Counted from the first letter of the stretch, positions 28,007-37,892 are shown. The stretch: 64,000 nt of DNA from Nitrosomonas cryotolerans ATCC 49181 (GCF_900143275.1 NZ_FSRO01000001.1:1054001-1118000); one strand, 5' to 3'. A program made the numbers and translations. The notes: generated by a model from the sequence alone, not told the origin.

Positions 28007-28312
28007 ATGATGCTTTATGTAATCAGTGGTGAAGATGTGTCGAATAGCCTAGATAAGCGCCTCGCAGCACGATCCGCACATTTGGAGCGACTCAAAGCGT
28101 TACAAACGGATGGACGTCTTATTTTAGCCGGACCCTATCCCACAATTGATAACGCTGATCCGGGGCCTGCCGGATTTTCTGGAAGCCTGATAGTGGCTGA
28201 GTTTGAATCATTAGAGGCGGCCCGTGCTTGGGGAGAAGCTGATCCCTATGTTGTTGCAGGAGTCTACGCAAAAGTAACGGTCAAGCCATTTATAAAGGTG
28301 TTGCCAGTGTAA
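28007..28312 (+). CDS. yciI: YciI-family protein
   Basis: A 101-residue small dimeric alpha/beta protein of the YciI/YCII superfamily. It has [28 protein letters not shown] with the conserved Arg/His (R.AH) and a later Asp in [11 protein letters not shown], the putative active-site pair of the family. Function is not firmly known. The start is ambiguous between the adjacent ATGs at 28007 and 28010. It lies between yciB and the parvulin gene. Confidence 0.9.
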   Translation: MMLYVISGEDVSNSLDKRLAARSAHLERLKALQTDGRLILAGPYPTIDNADPGPAGFSGSLIVAEFESLEAARAWGEADPYVVAGVYAKVTVKPFIKVLPV

Positions 28313-28483
28313 ACATGATTAGAGGAGAGTAAAGATTTTCATTTCTTCTCCGATAATCTGAAATTCAATGGTATGCGGCATATTAGCTGGATAGATCGTG
28401 AGCAAGGATTCACCTGCTTAGCGTTAAAGCGTATACTGCTATATGAATTTTAATTTTATCCAAATTATTAAAAAGGAATTTCC

Positions 28484-29284
28484 ATGCGCTTGACGAAATT
28501 TTCCCGATTAACGATAGTTAGTATTTTTAGCTTGATTGCCATGTCAACTGCTCAGGCCCAGGCTGCTACGGCTGTGGCCAAGGTAAATGGCGTGATTATT
28601 CCTCAATCGCGGCTAGAGTTAATGGTCAAAGCTAATATTGCTCAAGGTCAGGCAGATAATCCAGAAATGAGAAAGGCTTTACGAGAAAATTTGATTACGG
28701 AAGAAATCCTTGCTCAGGAAGCAATCAAGAAGGGACTTGATCGTGACCAAGAGGTTGTTACGCAATTGGAATTATCCCGTCAAGCAGTATTGGTAAGAGC
28801 GTTTCAGGCTAACTATATAAAGAATAATGTGGTTAGTGATGAAACCTTGCGCAAGGAATATGAAATACTGAAAGTGCAAATGGGTGATAAGGAGTACAAA
28901 GCGCGTCATATTCTGGTAGAAAATGAAAATGAAGCCAGGGACGTTATTGCCAGTCTTAAGAAGAAGGGTGCCGATTTTGGAAAAATTGCATCAGAAAAAT
29001 CTCGAGATGATGGTAGCAAGGATAGTGGAGGAGAGCTTGACTGGAGTCCTGCTGCAGCGTACGTCAGGCCTTTTGCTGAAACGTTAGAGAAATTGCAGAA
29101 AGGAAAATTTACCGAGGAGCCGGTACAAACTTCTTTTGGCTGGCACGTCATTGAATTAACGGATGTCCGTCCTATGACATTTCCTCCGTTTGATGAAATT
29201 AAACAGAATATACAGCAGCGTGTATTGCAGCGAGAATTCGCGGCGGTTGTTCAGGATTTACGTAGTAAAGCCAAAGTGGAATAA
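28484..29284 (+). CDS. Periplasmic parvulin-type peptidyl-prolyl isomerase
   Basis: A 266-residue PpiC/PrsA-like foldase. Signal peptide 1 to about 27 (ending AQAQA), an N-terminal SurA-like chaperone helix region (30-125), then a parvulin domain: KARHILVENENEARDVI, FGKIASEKSRDDGSKDSGGELDW, FAETLEKLQKGKFTEEPVQTSFGWHVIEL. Shine-Dalgarno aaaagga before ATG 28484. It probably assists folding of outer-membrane or exported proteins. It converges on alr with 32 bp between stops. Confidence 0.92.
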   Translation: MRLTKFSRLTIVSIFSLIAMSTAQAQAATAVAKVNGVIIPQSRLELMVKANIAQGQADNPEMRKALRENLITEEILAQEAIKKGLDRDQEVVTQLELSRQAVLVRAFQANYIKNNVVSDETLRKEYEILKVQMGDKEYKARHILVENENEARDVIASLKKKGADFGKIASEKSRDDGSKDSGGELDWSPAAAYVRPFAETLEKLQKGKFTEEPVQTSFGWHVIELTDVRPMTFPPFDEIKQNIQQRVLQREFAAVVQDLRSKAKVE

Positions 29285-29316
29285 TTCCATGAGTATTTGA
29301 TAGAGGATTGGGATTT

Positions 29317-30426
29317 TTAGAGACCTCCGCGAGCACAGTGAGTTAATGTATGATCTTGTGCTGTCTTTGTGACTCGTGGAGTCAGCGCACATAGTAGTTC
29401 ATAGCTAATCGTATTTGCTGCATTTGCCACTTCATCTATTGGCATTCCTTTTCCCCATAAGATCACCGGACTATTTAATTCAGCATCTTTAATCCCACTT
29501 AAATCAACGGTGAGCATATCCATGGATACCCGTCCAAGAATGCGGGTACGCTGATTATTCACTAATACCGGTGTGCCAGTGGGTGCATGTCGTGGATAAC
29601 CATCGGCGTAACCTCCCGCAACTATGCCGATAAGCATTGGCCTATCAGCTTGGAAACAACCGCTATACCCAACCTTGTTTCCGCTTTGTAGATACTGTAG
29701 CGCGATAATTTTGCTCGTCACAGTCATAGCTGGGTGAAGATTTAATTCAGCAGCAGTTTTGTTGGTTAGAGGCGAAGCGCCATAGAGCATGATACCAGGG
29801 CGCACCCAGTCAGCATGGGTTTCAGGATAACGTATAACTGCAGCAGAATTGGCAAGAGAGCGTGGATAGCTATGACTCGTAGTCATGCTGTTGAAGCATT
29901 GTAGTTGCTTGATAACTTCTTGATCTCCATCGGTGTCACTCGCACTAGAAAAATGGGTCATTAGCGTAATGTGGCCAATGGCAGGGTTTGCTTTTAAAGC
30001 GCCTAATACCGATAAAAATTGCTCTGGTGCAAACCCCAGACGATTCATGCCGGTATTTATTTTTAAGAAGACATCAAGTCGGCCATGTTTGGATGCTGAT
30101 AGCATGGCCAGTTGTTCATGATTATGAATGACAGCACTTAAACGGTATTTTTTGCACTGTGCTAATTCTGATACAGAAAAAAAACCTTCAAGCAACAGAA
30201 TGGATTGCTGGTACCCTGCGTCGCGCAGACGTATGGCGGCATCAAGTTCTAGCATTGCAAAGCCGTCAGCTTTTCTCAACGCTTTGGCAGTATGTAATAA
30301 TCCATGGCCATAAGCATCGGCTTTGATCACCGCCATGATACGTGTATGAGCAGCATAACGACGAACAACGGTTAAATTATGCTCCAGTGCAGCAAGGTCA
30401 ATGAATGCACGAATAGAGCGGGACAT
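29317..30426 (-). CDS. alr: Alanine racemase
   Basis: PLP enzyme that interconverts L- and D-alanine for peptidoglycan. 369 residues, the usual length. PLP lysine in AVIKADAYGHG (Lys35), substrate-binding INTGMNRLGF, and the second catalytic base Tyr in NKVGYSGCF (about 260). C-terminal beta domain contains ILGRVSMDMLTVDLSG. The minus-strand ATG at 30426 is preceded by a purine-rich ctcctgg complement. It is divergent from lplT. Confidence 0.97.
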   Translation of the reverse strand: MSRSIRAFIDLAALEHNLTVVRRYAAHTRIMAVIKADAYGHGLLHTAKALRKADGFAMLELDAAIRLRDAGYQQSILLLEGFFSVSELAQCKKYRLSAVIHNHEQLAMLSASKHGRLDVFLKINTGMNRLGFAPEQFLSVLGALKANPAIGHITLMTHFSSASDTDGDQEVIKQLQCFNSMTTSHSYPRSLANSAAVIRYPETHADWVRPGIMLYGASPLTNKTAAELNLHPAMTVTSKIIALQYLQSGNKVGYSGCFQADRPMLIGIVAGGYADGYPRHAPTGTPVLVNNQRTRILGRVSMDMLTVDLSGIKDAELNSPVILWGKGMPIDEVANAANTISYELLCALTPRVTKTAQDHTLTHCARGGL

Positions 30427-30688
30427 CGATTTTATTTCCAGGAGGAGCGTTATTTATTTGCATTATATTTTTATAATAGCAATCGATATTTAGTCTTAGC
30501 GACGATTGATCCAAGTGTCATTCAATCATAACTCCGACCGTGAAGATAGTATCGAGACCGCAAATAGTAGATGGATAGAATGGTTCAGAGCTATTACGAT
30601 TAGTTGCCAAAGTGGTTTCATGGTATAAAGCCACTGCTCTGTATTTGAGTACTTAATAAAAAATGCTAAAACTTTTAGAGGGAATAGT

Positions 30689-31963
30689 TTGAAACGCGGT
30701 TTCTATACTATCATGGCTGCGCAGTTTTTTTCTTCACTGGCGGATAACGCGCTATTAGTTGTGGCGATTGCATTATTGATAGAGCTGCATGCCCCAGCTT
30801 ATTTGACGCCCATGTTGAAGTTTGTTTTTGTATTATTTTACGTGGTTCTCGCTCCTTTTGTCGGCGCATTTGCTGACTCTATGCCTAAGGGGAGAGTAAT
30901 GCTTATTAGTAATACTATCAAAATTATTGGATGTGGACTATTATTCTTCTCTGTACATCAATATGTTGCACTCGCTGCATATGCCATTGTAGGATTAGGG
31001 GCTGCTGCTTATTCTCCTGCTAAATACGGCATTCTTACTGAGCTGTTGCCACCGGAAAAACTGATCATTGCTAATGGTTGGATTGAAGGGCTCACGGTGG
31101 CTTCCATTGTACTTGGTACCGTGATGGGAGGAATATTGATTACACCTGCCGTTTCCGATGTGCTGCTTGCATTTGGTTCTCCTTTGACTGCTGTCGGTAT
31201 TGATTCTATATTGAAAGTCAGTATTTTCTTGGTGGCCATCATCTATATCGTCGCTGCTATACTTAATTTCAATATTCCTAACACGGGTGTCGATCACCGT
31301 ATTCTTAAAAAAAGCCCGCTGTTTCTAATATATGATTTTGGGCATTGTGTGAAGCTATTGTGGACGGATAAGCTTGGGCAAATTTCACTGGCTGTGACGA
31401 CCTTATTTTGGGGGGCGGGAGCAACGCTACAGTTTATTGTACTGAAATGGGCTGAGGTTGCACTTGGTTATCCTCTTAGTAAGGCTGCACAGTTACAAGG
31501 AATTGTTGCTATCGGTATTGCAATTGGTGCCATAATGGCAGCACGGCTGATCATGTTAAAGCAATCGCTAAAAGTAATTCCGCTTGGTATAGTGATGGGT
31601 ATCGTAGTGATGACCATGATTGCAGCGCATGATTTATGGATTGTAATTATTTTACTGATACTAATAGGTGGACTTGCGGGATTCTTTGTCGTGCCGATGA
31701 ATGCCTTACTGCAGCACCGTGGGTATATTTTGATGGGTGCAGGGCACTCGATTGCCGTACAGAATTTTAATGAAAATCTGAGTATTCTTGTGATGTTGTT
31801 ATTCTATGCAATATTAGTATCATTTGAGGTGCATATTTATATTGTTATTGTTCTGTTTGGATTATTTGTGTCCATAACTATGACATTAATTCGGAAATGG
31901 CATTTGCTTAATCAGCGAAAAGAGGACTCGCTACATTTAATAGGTACACATAAAACACATTAA
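30689..31963 (+). CDS. lplT: Lysophospholipid transporter LplT (MFS)
   Basis: A 424-residue major facilitator protein with about twelve membrane segments that flips lysophospholipids to the inner leaflet for re-acylation. LplT hallmarks: FYTIMAAQFFSSLADNALLV near the start, LAPFVGAFADSMPKGRVM, GAAAYSPAKYGILTELLPPE, and FFVVPMNALLQHRG with NENLSI near the end. It starts at TTG 30689 behind tagaggga. In gammaproteobacteria lplT is followed by aas; no acyltransferase follows here, though plsC lies elsewhere in the window. Confidence 0.93.
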   Translation: MKRGFYTIMAAQFFSSLADNALLVVAIALLIELHAPAYLTPMLKFVFVLFYVVLAPFVGAFADSMPKGRVMLISNTIKIIGCGLLFFSVHQYVALAAYAIVGLGAAAYSPAKYGILTELLPPEKLIIANGWIEGLTVASIVLGTVMGGILITPAVSDVLLAFGSPLTAVGIDSILKVSIFLVAIIYIVAAILNFNIPNTGVDHRILKKSPLFLIYDFGHCVKLLWTDKLGQISLAVTTLFWGAGATLQFIVLKWAEVALGYPLSKAAQLQGIVAIGIAIGAIMAARLIMLKQSLKVIPLGIVMGIVVMTMIAAHDLWIVIILLILIGGLAGFFVVPMNALLQHRGYILMGAGHSIAVQNFNENLSILVMLLFYAILVSFEVHIYIVIVLFGLFVSITMTLIRKWHLLNQRKEDSLHLIGTHKTH

Positions 31964-32028
31964 CAGCTGCATCTATATTAGATTAGCTTTGATATGATTT
32001 TTTCAACAGCGCTGGTGTTTAATAATTC

Positions 32029-32060
32029 TATAATATTTATGAATATTCATAAATATTATA
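32029..32060. repeat. Perfect 32-bp AT-rich palindrome
   Basis: A perfect dyad centred on GAATATTC, extending from TATAATATTTAT to its exact complement, 66 bp after the lplT stop. No T tract follows. It could be a protein-binding dyad, a cruciform, or an unusual terminator hairpin. Confidence 0.9.
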
Positions 32061-32123
32061 ACTCTTTATTAGATTGGCAAAACTCTGCGTTATTCATTCC
32101 TGTCAGTTTTCTAGATTGCATTA

Positions 32124-32235
32124 AAAGACCGCTGCATAACTGTGTTTTTAAGCTGTTCTGATTACTTGCAGCATTGATAAATCAAACACTTAAAACCTTG
32201 CCCAGCCCGAGATAACCAGTTATGCAGCGGTCTTT
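32124..32235. repeat. MITE family 2, copy 2
   Basis: 112 bp with ends AAAGACCGCTGCATAACTG and CAGTTATGCAGCGGTCTTT, nearly identical to 7859-7971. It lies between lplT and the peroxiredoxin gene. The remaining 297 bp before 32533 show no other recognisable feature. Confidence 0.9.
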
Positions 32236-32532
32236 TAAATAACATCTTCCTGGTGCAATAAAAAACTAACGCGAGCTCATTGAATACCTGGTTTAGTGGC
32301 ACCTGTAAGCTTCTGGTTGCTAATGGTAAAGTGGTTGAATTGTATGGTATATGCCTACATTATATTTTGTGTCATGATTATTTGAGAGTCGAAGGAGTTG
32401 CAAAGAAGGGATATACTAAAATTAATGTTGGCTGTTATATTGTATCCTGTTGATGAAAAGGACTTAACATAGCACATGGTTTTTTAGAACCAAATCTGAA
32501 TCTGATTTACTCACTTAAATAGGAGAATATTA

Positions 32533-33135
32533 ATGTCCGTACTTGTCACTCATCCTGCCCCTGATTTCACTAAGCCCGCAGTTTTGCCCGATGGTAGTTT
32601 TAATGAAATTTTTAACTTTCATAAACATATTCAAGGCAAGTACGCGGTACTGTTTTTCTATCCATTAGATTTTACTTTTGTCTGCCCTTCCGAGATTATT
32701 GCTCATTCTCATCGAATGGAAGAATTCCATAAGCGCAATGTGGAGGTAGTGGGTGTATCGGTAGATTCCCAGTTTACTCATTATGCCTGGCGTAATACTC
32801 CAGTAAATAAGGGTGGCGTTGGTCCAGTGGGCCTTACCCTGGTAGCCGATGTAGGTGGCAAAATCATGCATGCTTATGGTGTCAGCCATCCAGATCAAGT
32901 CGCTTTGCGAGCTTCATTTCTGATTGACAAGCAAGGTATTGTGCGTCACCAAGTGGTTAATGATTTGCCGTTGGGGCGCGATGTAGACGAAATGCTGCGC
33001 ATGGTGGATGCACTACAATTTCATGAGTCTCACGGCGAGGTATGTCCGGCCGGCTGGAAAGCTGGAGAGCCTGGTATGAAGGCTAGTCCCGAAGGTGTTG
33101 CTGAATATCTAGATACACACGCAGCAAAGTTATAA
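32533..33135 (+). CDS. Typical 2-Cys peroxiredoxin (AhpC/Prx)
   Basis: A 200-residue thiol peroxidase reducing hydrogen peroxide and organic peroxides. The peroxidatic Cys lies in PLDFTFVCPSEI (about residue 50) and the resolving Cys in GEVCPAGWKAGE (about 169), the classic 2-Cys arrangement. An aggaga Shine-Dalgarno precedes ATG 32533. A ferritin-like gene follows after 55 bp and is probably co-transcribed, coupling peroxide removal with iron storage. Confidence 0.96.
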   Translation: MSVLVTHPAPDFTKPAVLPDGSFNEIFNFHKHIQGKYAVLFFYPLDFTFVCPSEIIAHSHRMEEFHKRNVEVVGVSVDSQFTHYAWRNTPVNKGGVGPVGLTLVADVGGKIMHAYGVSHPDQVALRASFLIDKQGIVRHQVVNDLPLGRDVDEMLRMVDALQFHESHGEVCPAGWKAGEPGMKASPEGVAEYLDTHAAKL

Positions 33136-33190
33136 CATCGGTTGAATGTCTCACCCTGGTACTTTTTTCACAATTAAAGAGGAGAAAAGC

Positions 33191-33655
33191 ATGGATTTTG
33201 ATAAAGATAAAGCAGTGATACTTTTGAACAAGATCATGGAGCTTGAGCTTGCTGGGGTGGTACGTTATACGCACTATTCATTAATGGTTTATGGTTATAG
33301 TCGTATCCCTGTCGTAGATTGGCTCAAGAAACAGGCTGAAGAGGGATTGTTACATGCTCACAAGGCGGGTGAGCTGGTTACTTTGCTTGGCGGCTATCCT
33401 TCATTGTCCATTGGGCCATTACTAGAAACGCATCAACATGATATCAATGATATTCTTAAGGAATCTTTAGCACATGAAAATGAGGCTCTCACAGTTTATT
33501 ACCAATTGTTAGCGCTAATTCAGGGTAAATCAGTATTACTGGAAGAGTATGCTCGTGACCTGATTGTGGAGGAGGAGATGCATGTTGATTCAGTTAATAA
33601 GATGTTGCGCCGTACTGGCCAAACGGGCGTATTTGTAACGAAGCAGAAAAAATAA
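33191..33655 (+). CDS. Ferritin-like / bacterioferritin-type protein
   Basis: A 154-residue four-helix protein. Helix A has MELELAGVVRYTHYS, helix B EEGLLHAHKAGELVTLLGGYPSL, helix C HENEALTVYYQLL, helix D DLIVEEEMHVDSVNKM, giving Glu/His ligands for a di-iron site. Aligned by eye with E. coli Bfr, the haem-ligand Met of helix B is Leu, and the preceding ferroxidase Glu is shifted. It may therefore be a non-haem, divergent bacterioferritin. I chose ATG 33191 because of the strong aaagaggaga Shine-Dalgarno; the upstream in-frame codon at 33146 is not needed. Confidence 0.88.
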   Translation: MDFDKDKAVILLNKIMELELAGVVRYTHYSLMVYGYSRIPVVDWLKKQAEEGLLHAHKAGELVTLLGGYPSLSIGPLLETHQHDINDILKESLAHENEALTVYYQLLALIQGKSVLLEEYARDLIVEEEMHVDSVNKMLRRTGQTGVFVTKQKK

Positions 33656-33833
33656 CTGTTATAGATTTTACAGTGAAGAGATATTTGGAAGTGAGCATAA
33701 AATTATTTTATGCTTAAAACAGGGAGAGCCTGTCCTCATCTGGCTGATACCGCAGTACAGGATAAAACTGTCGTAAAACGCGTTATCAAATTAACCATTC
33801 ATGATATTTCTTTATGTTTTTGTACGCTAGATA

Positions 33834-34538
33834 ATGACTAAATATTTTGCATTAATTCCAGCGGCCGGTACCGGCTCGCGCATGGGTAACGAATTACCGA
33901 AACAATATCTATCGTTGGCTCACAAGCCAATGATATATCATGCGATACACACATTGTGCCAATCCCAATGGATTTCCCGTGTGTTCATCGTGCTTGCACC
34001 GGGTGATACTGAGTGGGCGCAATATGACTGGTCTGAATTTTCAGATAAGTTGATGGTATTGTACTGCGGTGGTGTAACACGCGCTGAAAGTGTACGAAAT
34101 GGGCTTGCGGTAGGACAGGAAAAGGCTGTTATCAATGAAAATGACTGGGTACTGATTCATGATGCCGCACGACCTTGCTTAACCACAGTACAGCTTGAGA
34201 AGTTAATGAATGAATTAATGAATGACAAGGTTGGTGGATTATTAGCTATTCCAGTAGCAGATACACTGAAACGCGGTGACATTCATAATCGTATTGGTAG
34301 TACGGAATCCCGGGAAAATTTATGGCAAGCACAGACGCCACAAATGTTTCGTTATCATTTGTTGATAGATGCATTGAATAATGCAACAACTGTAAATATA
34401 ACGGATGATGCAAGTGCAGTTGAGAGGCTGGGATTTCATCCAAAATTAATACTGAGCGATGTGTGCAATTTGAAGGTTACCTATCCTCAGGATTTTGCGT
34501 TAGCCGAATTAATCCTGCAGGAAAGGAAGATTCAATGA
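33834..34538 (+). CDS. ispD: 2-C-methyl-D-erythritol 4-phosphate cytidylyltransferase
   Basis: Third enzyme of the MEP isoprenoid pathway, forming CDP-methylerythritol. 234 residues. N-terminal nucleotide-binding [11 protein letters not shown]...PKQYL, then [33 protein letters not shown] and [10 protein letters not shown], all family signatures. It overlaps ispF by ATGA at 34535-34538. Confidence 0.97.
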   Translation: MTKYFALIPAAGTGSRMGNELPKQYLSLAHKPMIYHAIHTLCQSQWISRVFIVLAPGDTEWAQYDWSEFSDKLMVLYCGGVTRAESVRNGLAVGQEKAVINENDWVLIHDAARPCLTTVQLEKLMNELMNDKVGGLLAIPVADTLKRGDIHNRIGSTESRENLWQAQTPQMFRYHLLIDALNNATTVNITDDASAVERLGFHPKLILSDVCNLKVTYPQDFALAELILQERKIQ

Positions 34539-35032
34539 GCACAATGAGAGTCGGGCAAGGTTTTGATGTACATCAATTGGTTGAGGACCGTGAGCTGATT
34601 ATTGGTGGCGTCGCAATTCCTTATGAGAAAGGCTTATTTGGCCACTCTGATGCGGATGTGTTATTGCACGCCATATGTGATGCATTACTTGGCGCCGCGG
34701 CACTGGGTGATATTGGCAGACATTTTTCGGATACAGACTCCCGCTATAAGGACATTGATAGCCGTGTACTGCTACGTAATGTTTCTGATTTACTAGAAAA
34801 AAGCGGCTATAAGGTAATCAATATCGATGCAACGATTATCGCTCAGGCACCAAGAATGTCGCCCTATATTTCAGCTATGATTATAAATATTGCACAAGAT
34901 CTGGGAATCCGAAAGGAAGATGTTAATATTAAAGCGAAAACTGCTGAAAAATTGGGTTTTGTCGGGCGAGGAGAAGGCATTATGGCGGAGGCAATATGCT
35001 TCATTAATAAGACAAATGGCGAGAGTGGTTGA
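34535..35032 (+). CDS. ispF: 2-C-methyl-D-erythritol 2,4-cyclodiphosphate synthase
   Basis: MEP-pathway zinc enzyme. 165 residues. GQGFDVHQL supplies Asp/His metal ligands, [20 protein letters not shown] the third His, and [11 protein letters not shown] and [19 protein letters not shown] complete the fold. Translation is coupled to ispD by the four-base overlap; a longer in-frame reading from 34463 lies within ispD and is rejected. Its stop overlaps the thpR start. Confidence 0.98.
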   Translation: MSTMRVGQGFDVHQLVEDRELIIGGVAIPYEKGLFGHSDADVLLHAICDALLGAAALGDIGRHFSDTDSRYKDIDSRVLLRNVSDLLEKSGYKVINIDATIIAQAPRMSPYISAMIINIAQDLGIRKEDVNIKAKTAEKLGFVGRGEGIMAEAICFINKTNGESG

Positions 35033-35574
35033 AGCGAATATCCATAAAGGAAAACAGAACGGTCCGAATATTCTTTGCAATTTGGCCAGATGAGGCTGTA
35101 CGAAAACAACTGGCACATTTAGCAAAGCGGTCTGTATTAATTTCCGGAGGACGTGGAGTCAAAATAGAAGCAATACATCTTACACTGGTATTTCTAGGAG
35201 AGGTGAATGTTAACCGCGTGGATGACCTTTGTTCGATCGCTAAAGGAGTGATAGCTAAATCCTTCGATTTTTCCATCGATGAGATTTATTACTGGAAGCA
35301 GAATCGTATTATTTGTGCGGGAATGAAGCAGTATTCTCCGGAGTTATTGATCTTAGTGGATTCCCTGAGAAACGTGCTTTCTGATGCTGGATTCTTATTT
35401 GATAGGCGAGATTATAGGCCGCATATAACGCTCGTAAGAAGAGCGGTATATCCCGTCGAGTATAACCTGACTAGGCCGATAAGTTGGCGAATACACGAGT
35501 GGACTCTGATGCAATCAAAACAAACTGACAGTGGGGTTTATTATATTCCTCTGGATCGTTGGTCACTGAGATAA
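35029..35574 (+). CDS. thpR: RNA 2',3'-cyclic phosphodiesterase (LigT/ThpR family)
   Basis: 2H phosphoesterase superfamily protein acting on RNA 2',3'-cyclic phosphate or 2'-5' linkages. 181 residues. N-terminal [16 protein letters not shown] and the two H-x-T-L motifs, [10 protein letters not shown] (about 51) and HITLVRRA (about 132), are visible. TTG 35029 overlaps the ispF stop (TTGA) and gives the normal length. The biological role remains unclear. Confidence 0.92.
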   Translation: MKRISIKENRTVRIFFAIWPDEAVRKQLAHLAKRSVLISGGRGVKIEAIHLTLVFLGEVNVNRVDDLCSIAKGVIAKSFDFSIDEIYYWKQNRIICAGMKQYSPELLILVDSLRNVLSDAGFLFDRRDYRPHITLVRRAVYPVEYNLTRPISWRIHEWTLMQSKQTDSGVYYIPLDRWSLR

Positions 35575-35697
35575 GTCCTGGTTTTTTAGAAAAAGGAAGG
35601 TCGCAGTATATATAAGTTCAGAATGCCTCTCACTATAAAGAGATGGCTGAATGAATGTTTGGTTAGAATCTCCGGATATTTTATCTATTTAGACACT

Positions 35698-36369
35698 TTG
35701 AAAATCCTCGCTTTTGATACATCCACAGAATATTGTTCCGCTGCACTCTGGCTGGATGGCAAGATATGTAACAAGGAAATACTTGCTGGCCGCCGACACT
35801 CCGAATTACTGTTATCAATGCTACAGGAATTATTAGCAGAGTCTGAATTATCGTTAACAAGATTAGATGGTATTGCCTATGGCGCGGGGCCAGGTTCTTT
35901 CACTGGTTTGCGTATTGCCTGTGGCGTGGCTCAGGGGCTGGCATTTGCTAGTAATCTTGCGGTTGTTGGTGTTAGTACATTGGAAGCGGTGGCACAAGGA
36001 GCGGGTCATCATCAGGTTGTTGTGGCGCTCGATGCTCGCATGGGCGAAATCTACCATGCTGCTTATATGAAACTCGCTGAAAGCTGGAAGGCAGTAACGG
36101 CACCCACGCTTTGTCAGCCAGAACAGGCACCGTCATTGTCGGATGGTCACTGGATTGGTTGTGGTAGTGGCTTTGATGTTTATAGCAAAGAATTATCTGC
36201 TCTGTATGGTGAGCATCTTCTCCATATTAAACGAGGTATGCATCCCCATGCACAAGAGATCGCTCAATTGGCTGTTCCAAAATTTGTAAGTAAGTCAGCC
36301 ATTGATCCGATGGATGCAACACCGATATACATACGTAACAAAATAGCCTTGAAGGAAAATGAGCGATGA
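35698..36369 (+). CDS. tsaB: tRNA threonylcarbamoyladenosine biosynthesis protein TsaB
   Basis: Partner of TsaD in making t6A37 on ANN-decoding tRNAs. The family begins KILAFDTSTEYCSAAL and continues GRRHSELLLSML, IAYGAGPGSFTGLRIACGVAQGLA and ALDARMGEIYHA. TTG 35698 places the start at the family position but lacks a good Shine-Dalgarno. An in-frame ATG at 35623 would add 25 residues of atypical sequence, so I prefer the TTG. It overlaps rimI by ATGA at 36366-36369. Confidence 0.9.
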   Translation: MKILAFDTSTEYCSAALWLDGKICNKEILAGRRHSELLLSMLQELLAESELSLTRLDGIAYGAGPGSFTGLRIACGVAQGLAFASNLAVVGVSTLEAVAQGAGHHQVVVALDARMGEIYHAAYMKLAESWKAVTAPTLCQPEQAPSLSDGHWIGCGSGFDVYSKELSALYGEHLLHIKRGMHPHAQEIAQLAVPKFVSKSAIDPMDATPIYIRNKIALKENER

Positions 36370-36830
36370 ATGATGCTCTTTTACAGGAAAAAGTATGGAT
36401 AAGAGAGATGCTTTCATGTGATCTGGATCGAGTAATCATGATTGAGCGAGAGATTTTTCTTTTTCCATGGTCTGTGGGAAACTTTGCTGATTCAATCAGT
36501 GCGGGATATTTTTGTCGGGTATTAGAACAGACGGATACATTTTTTGGCTATGGCGTTATGATGATGGGCCCAGACGAAGCACATATACTTACGATTGGTA
36601 TAGCCGCTGAATGGCAAAACAAGGGATGGGGTAGTAAATTACTGCAGCATTTTATTCAATTCGCCAGACAACAGCGCGTGAAATCCATACTGCTTGATGT
36701 TCGCGAATCGAATCAGGGTGCTGCTCATTTATATAAACAGATCGGTTTCCGGCAGATCGCAATACGTAAAGGATATTATCCTGCAATGTGTGGGCGTGAA
36801 GACGCTATTGTTATGAAGTTTATATTATGA
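36366..36830 (+). CDS. rimI: Ribosomal protein S18-alanine N-acetyltransferase
   Basis: GNAT acetyltransferase. 154 residues. Substrate-side EREIFLFPWSVGNFADSI, the acetyl-CoA motif A region ILTIGIAAEWQNKGWGSKLLQ (Q-x2-G-x-G type, here QNKGWG), and LDVRESNQGAAHLYKQIGF typical of RimI. tsaB-rimI pairing is common. It overlaps both neighbours by four bases, forming a tightly coupled tsaB-rimI-udg operon. Confidence 0.95.
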   Translation: MNDALLQEKVWIREMLSCDLDRVIMIEREIFLFPWSVGNFADSISAGYFCRVLEQTDTFFGYGVMMMGPDEAHILTIGIAAEWQNKGWGSKLLQHFIQFARQQRVKSILLDVRESNQGAAHLYKQIGFRQIAIRKGYYPAMCGREDAIVMKFIL

Positions 36831-37561
36831 ATAATAGACGGAAAGAAATACTTAAAGAATTAGGCTTAACACCGATATGGCGTATTAAACCGAATGATCA
36901 ACAATATCATGCGCCATCTCAGATGCATTCGGTTAAAAAGAAACGGAATAAGAGTCAGAAGCTTGCGATTTCGATTAATCAAGAGCGTTGTTCAGAAATT
37001 CGGCAGATGAATTGGAGTCAGCTTAAAACTTCGGTGATGCATTGTACTGCTTGTCCATTAAGTCATACGCGTGCGCATACGGTATTTGGCATTGGTGATG
37101 AGAATGCGGATTGGCTTTATGTCGGTGAAGGACCAGGAGAAAAAGAAGATGCGACCGGAGAACCTTTTGTTGGTCAAGCTGGAGAGTTGCTTGATAATAT
37201 GCTGGCAGCAATTGGATTGAAGCGTGGATACCGAGTTTACATCACTAATATTGTAAAATGCCGCCCGCCCAATAACAAAAATCCTGATTTGAATGAGATT
37301 AGTCAATGTGAGCCTTATCTTGAAAAACAGATAGCATTAATCAAACCCAAACTGATTGTTGCGTTGGGAAAGACTGCAGCGCAGAGCCTTCTTAAATGTA
37401 ATGAGAATGTTTCTAATTTGCGTGGCAAGTTATATGAATATTCTGGTATTCCATTAATTGTTACCTATCATCCAGCCTACTTATTACGTGTGCTGTCTGA
37501 AAAAGAAAAAGCCTGGGAAGACTTGTGTTTTGCCAAGGCTACTATGCAATCTTTGTTATAG
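36827..37561 (+). CDS. Family 4 (type IV) uracil-DNA glycosylase, iron-sulfur
   Basis: Removes uracil from DNA in base excision repair. 244 residues: a basic N-terminal extension (1-60), then the UDG fold. The four cluster cysteines are Cys73-x2-Cys76 (CTACPL), Cys145 (IVKCRPP) and Cys161 (SQCEPY). Motif 1 is GEGPGEKEDATGEPFVGQAG and the C-terminal motif TYHPAYLLR. Such proteins are often annotated as a phage SPO1 DNA polymerase-related protein. It overlaps rimI by ATGA. Confidence 0.94.
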   Translation: MNNRRKEILKELGLTPIWRIKPNDQQYHAPSQMHSVKKKRNKSQKLAISINQERCSEIRQMNWSQLKTSVMHCTACPLSHTRAHTVFGIGDENADWLYVGEGPGEKEDATGEPFVGQAGELLDNMLAAIGLKRGYRVYITNIVKCRPPNNKNPDLNEISQCEPYLEKQIALIKPKLIVALGKTAAQSLLKCNENVSNLRGKLYEYSGIPLIVTYHPAYLLRVLSEKEKAWEDLCFAKATMQSLL

Positions 37562-37892
37562 CCGGTTTTCTGAAGACTTTTGTTGTTGATGTGCCGAGTA
37601 ATCGATGTGCTTGTTGATTGGATTATTGCTTTCAATCAGTTGGGATTGCTGGGTAATGAAGCAGTTGTCATGCGATGAAAGTGCAATCTTGTTATCAGAT
37701 TAATGCTGTTGTTCGTGAGAAAAATATTGGATATTCAATGAGCAGCGCTACTATGAATGTTATACCCTGATTGAACCAGGTTGCCAGAGTCTTTAGGTTC
37801 TGACAATAGCGGCACACTGATGTTGAGGAAGTAGCATATTTTTATTTAAGCGATTGATATTCAAATCATGAGCATGAATCAATTCGAAGTCG

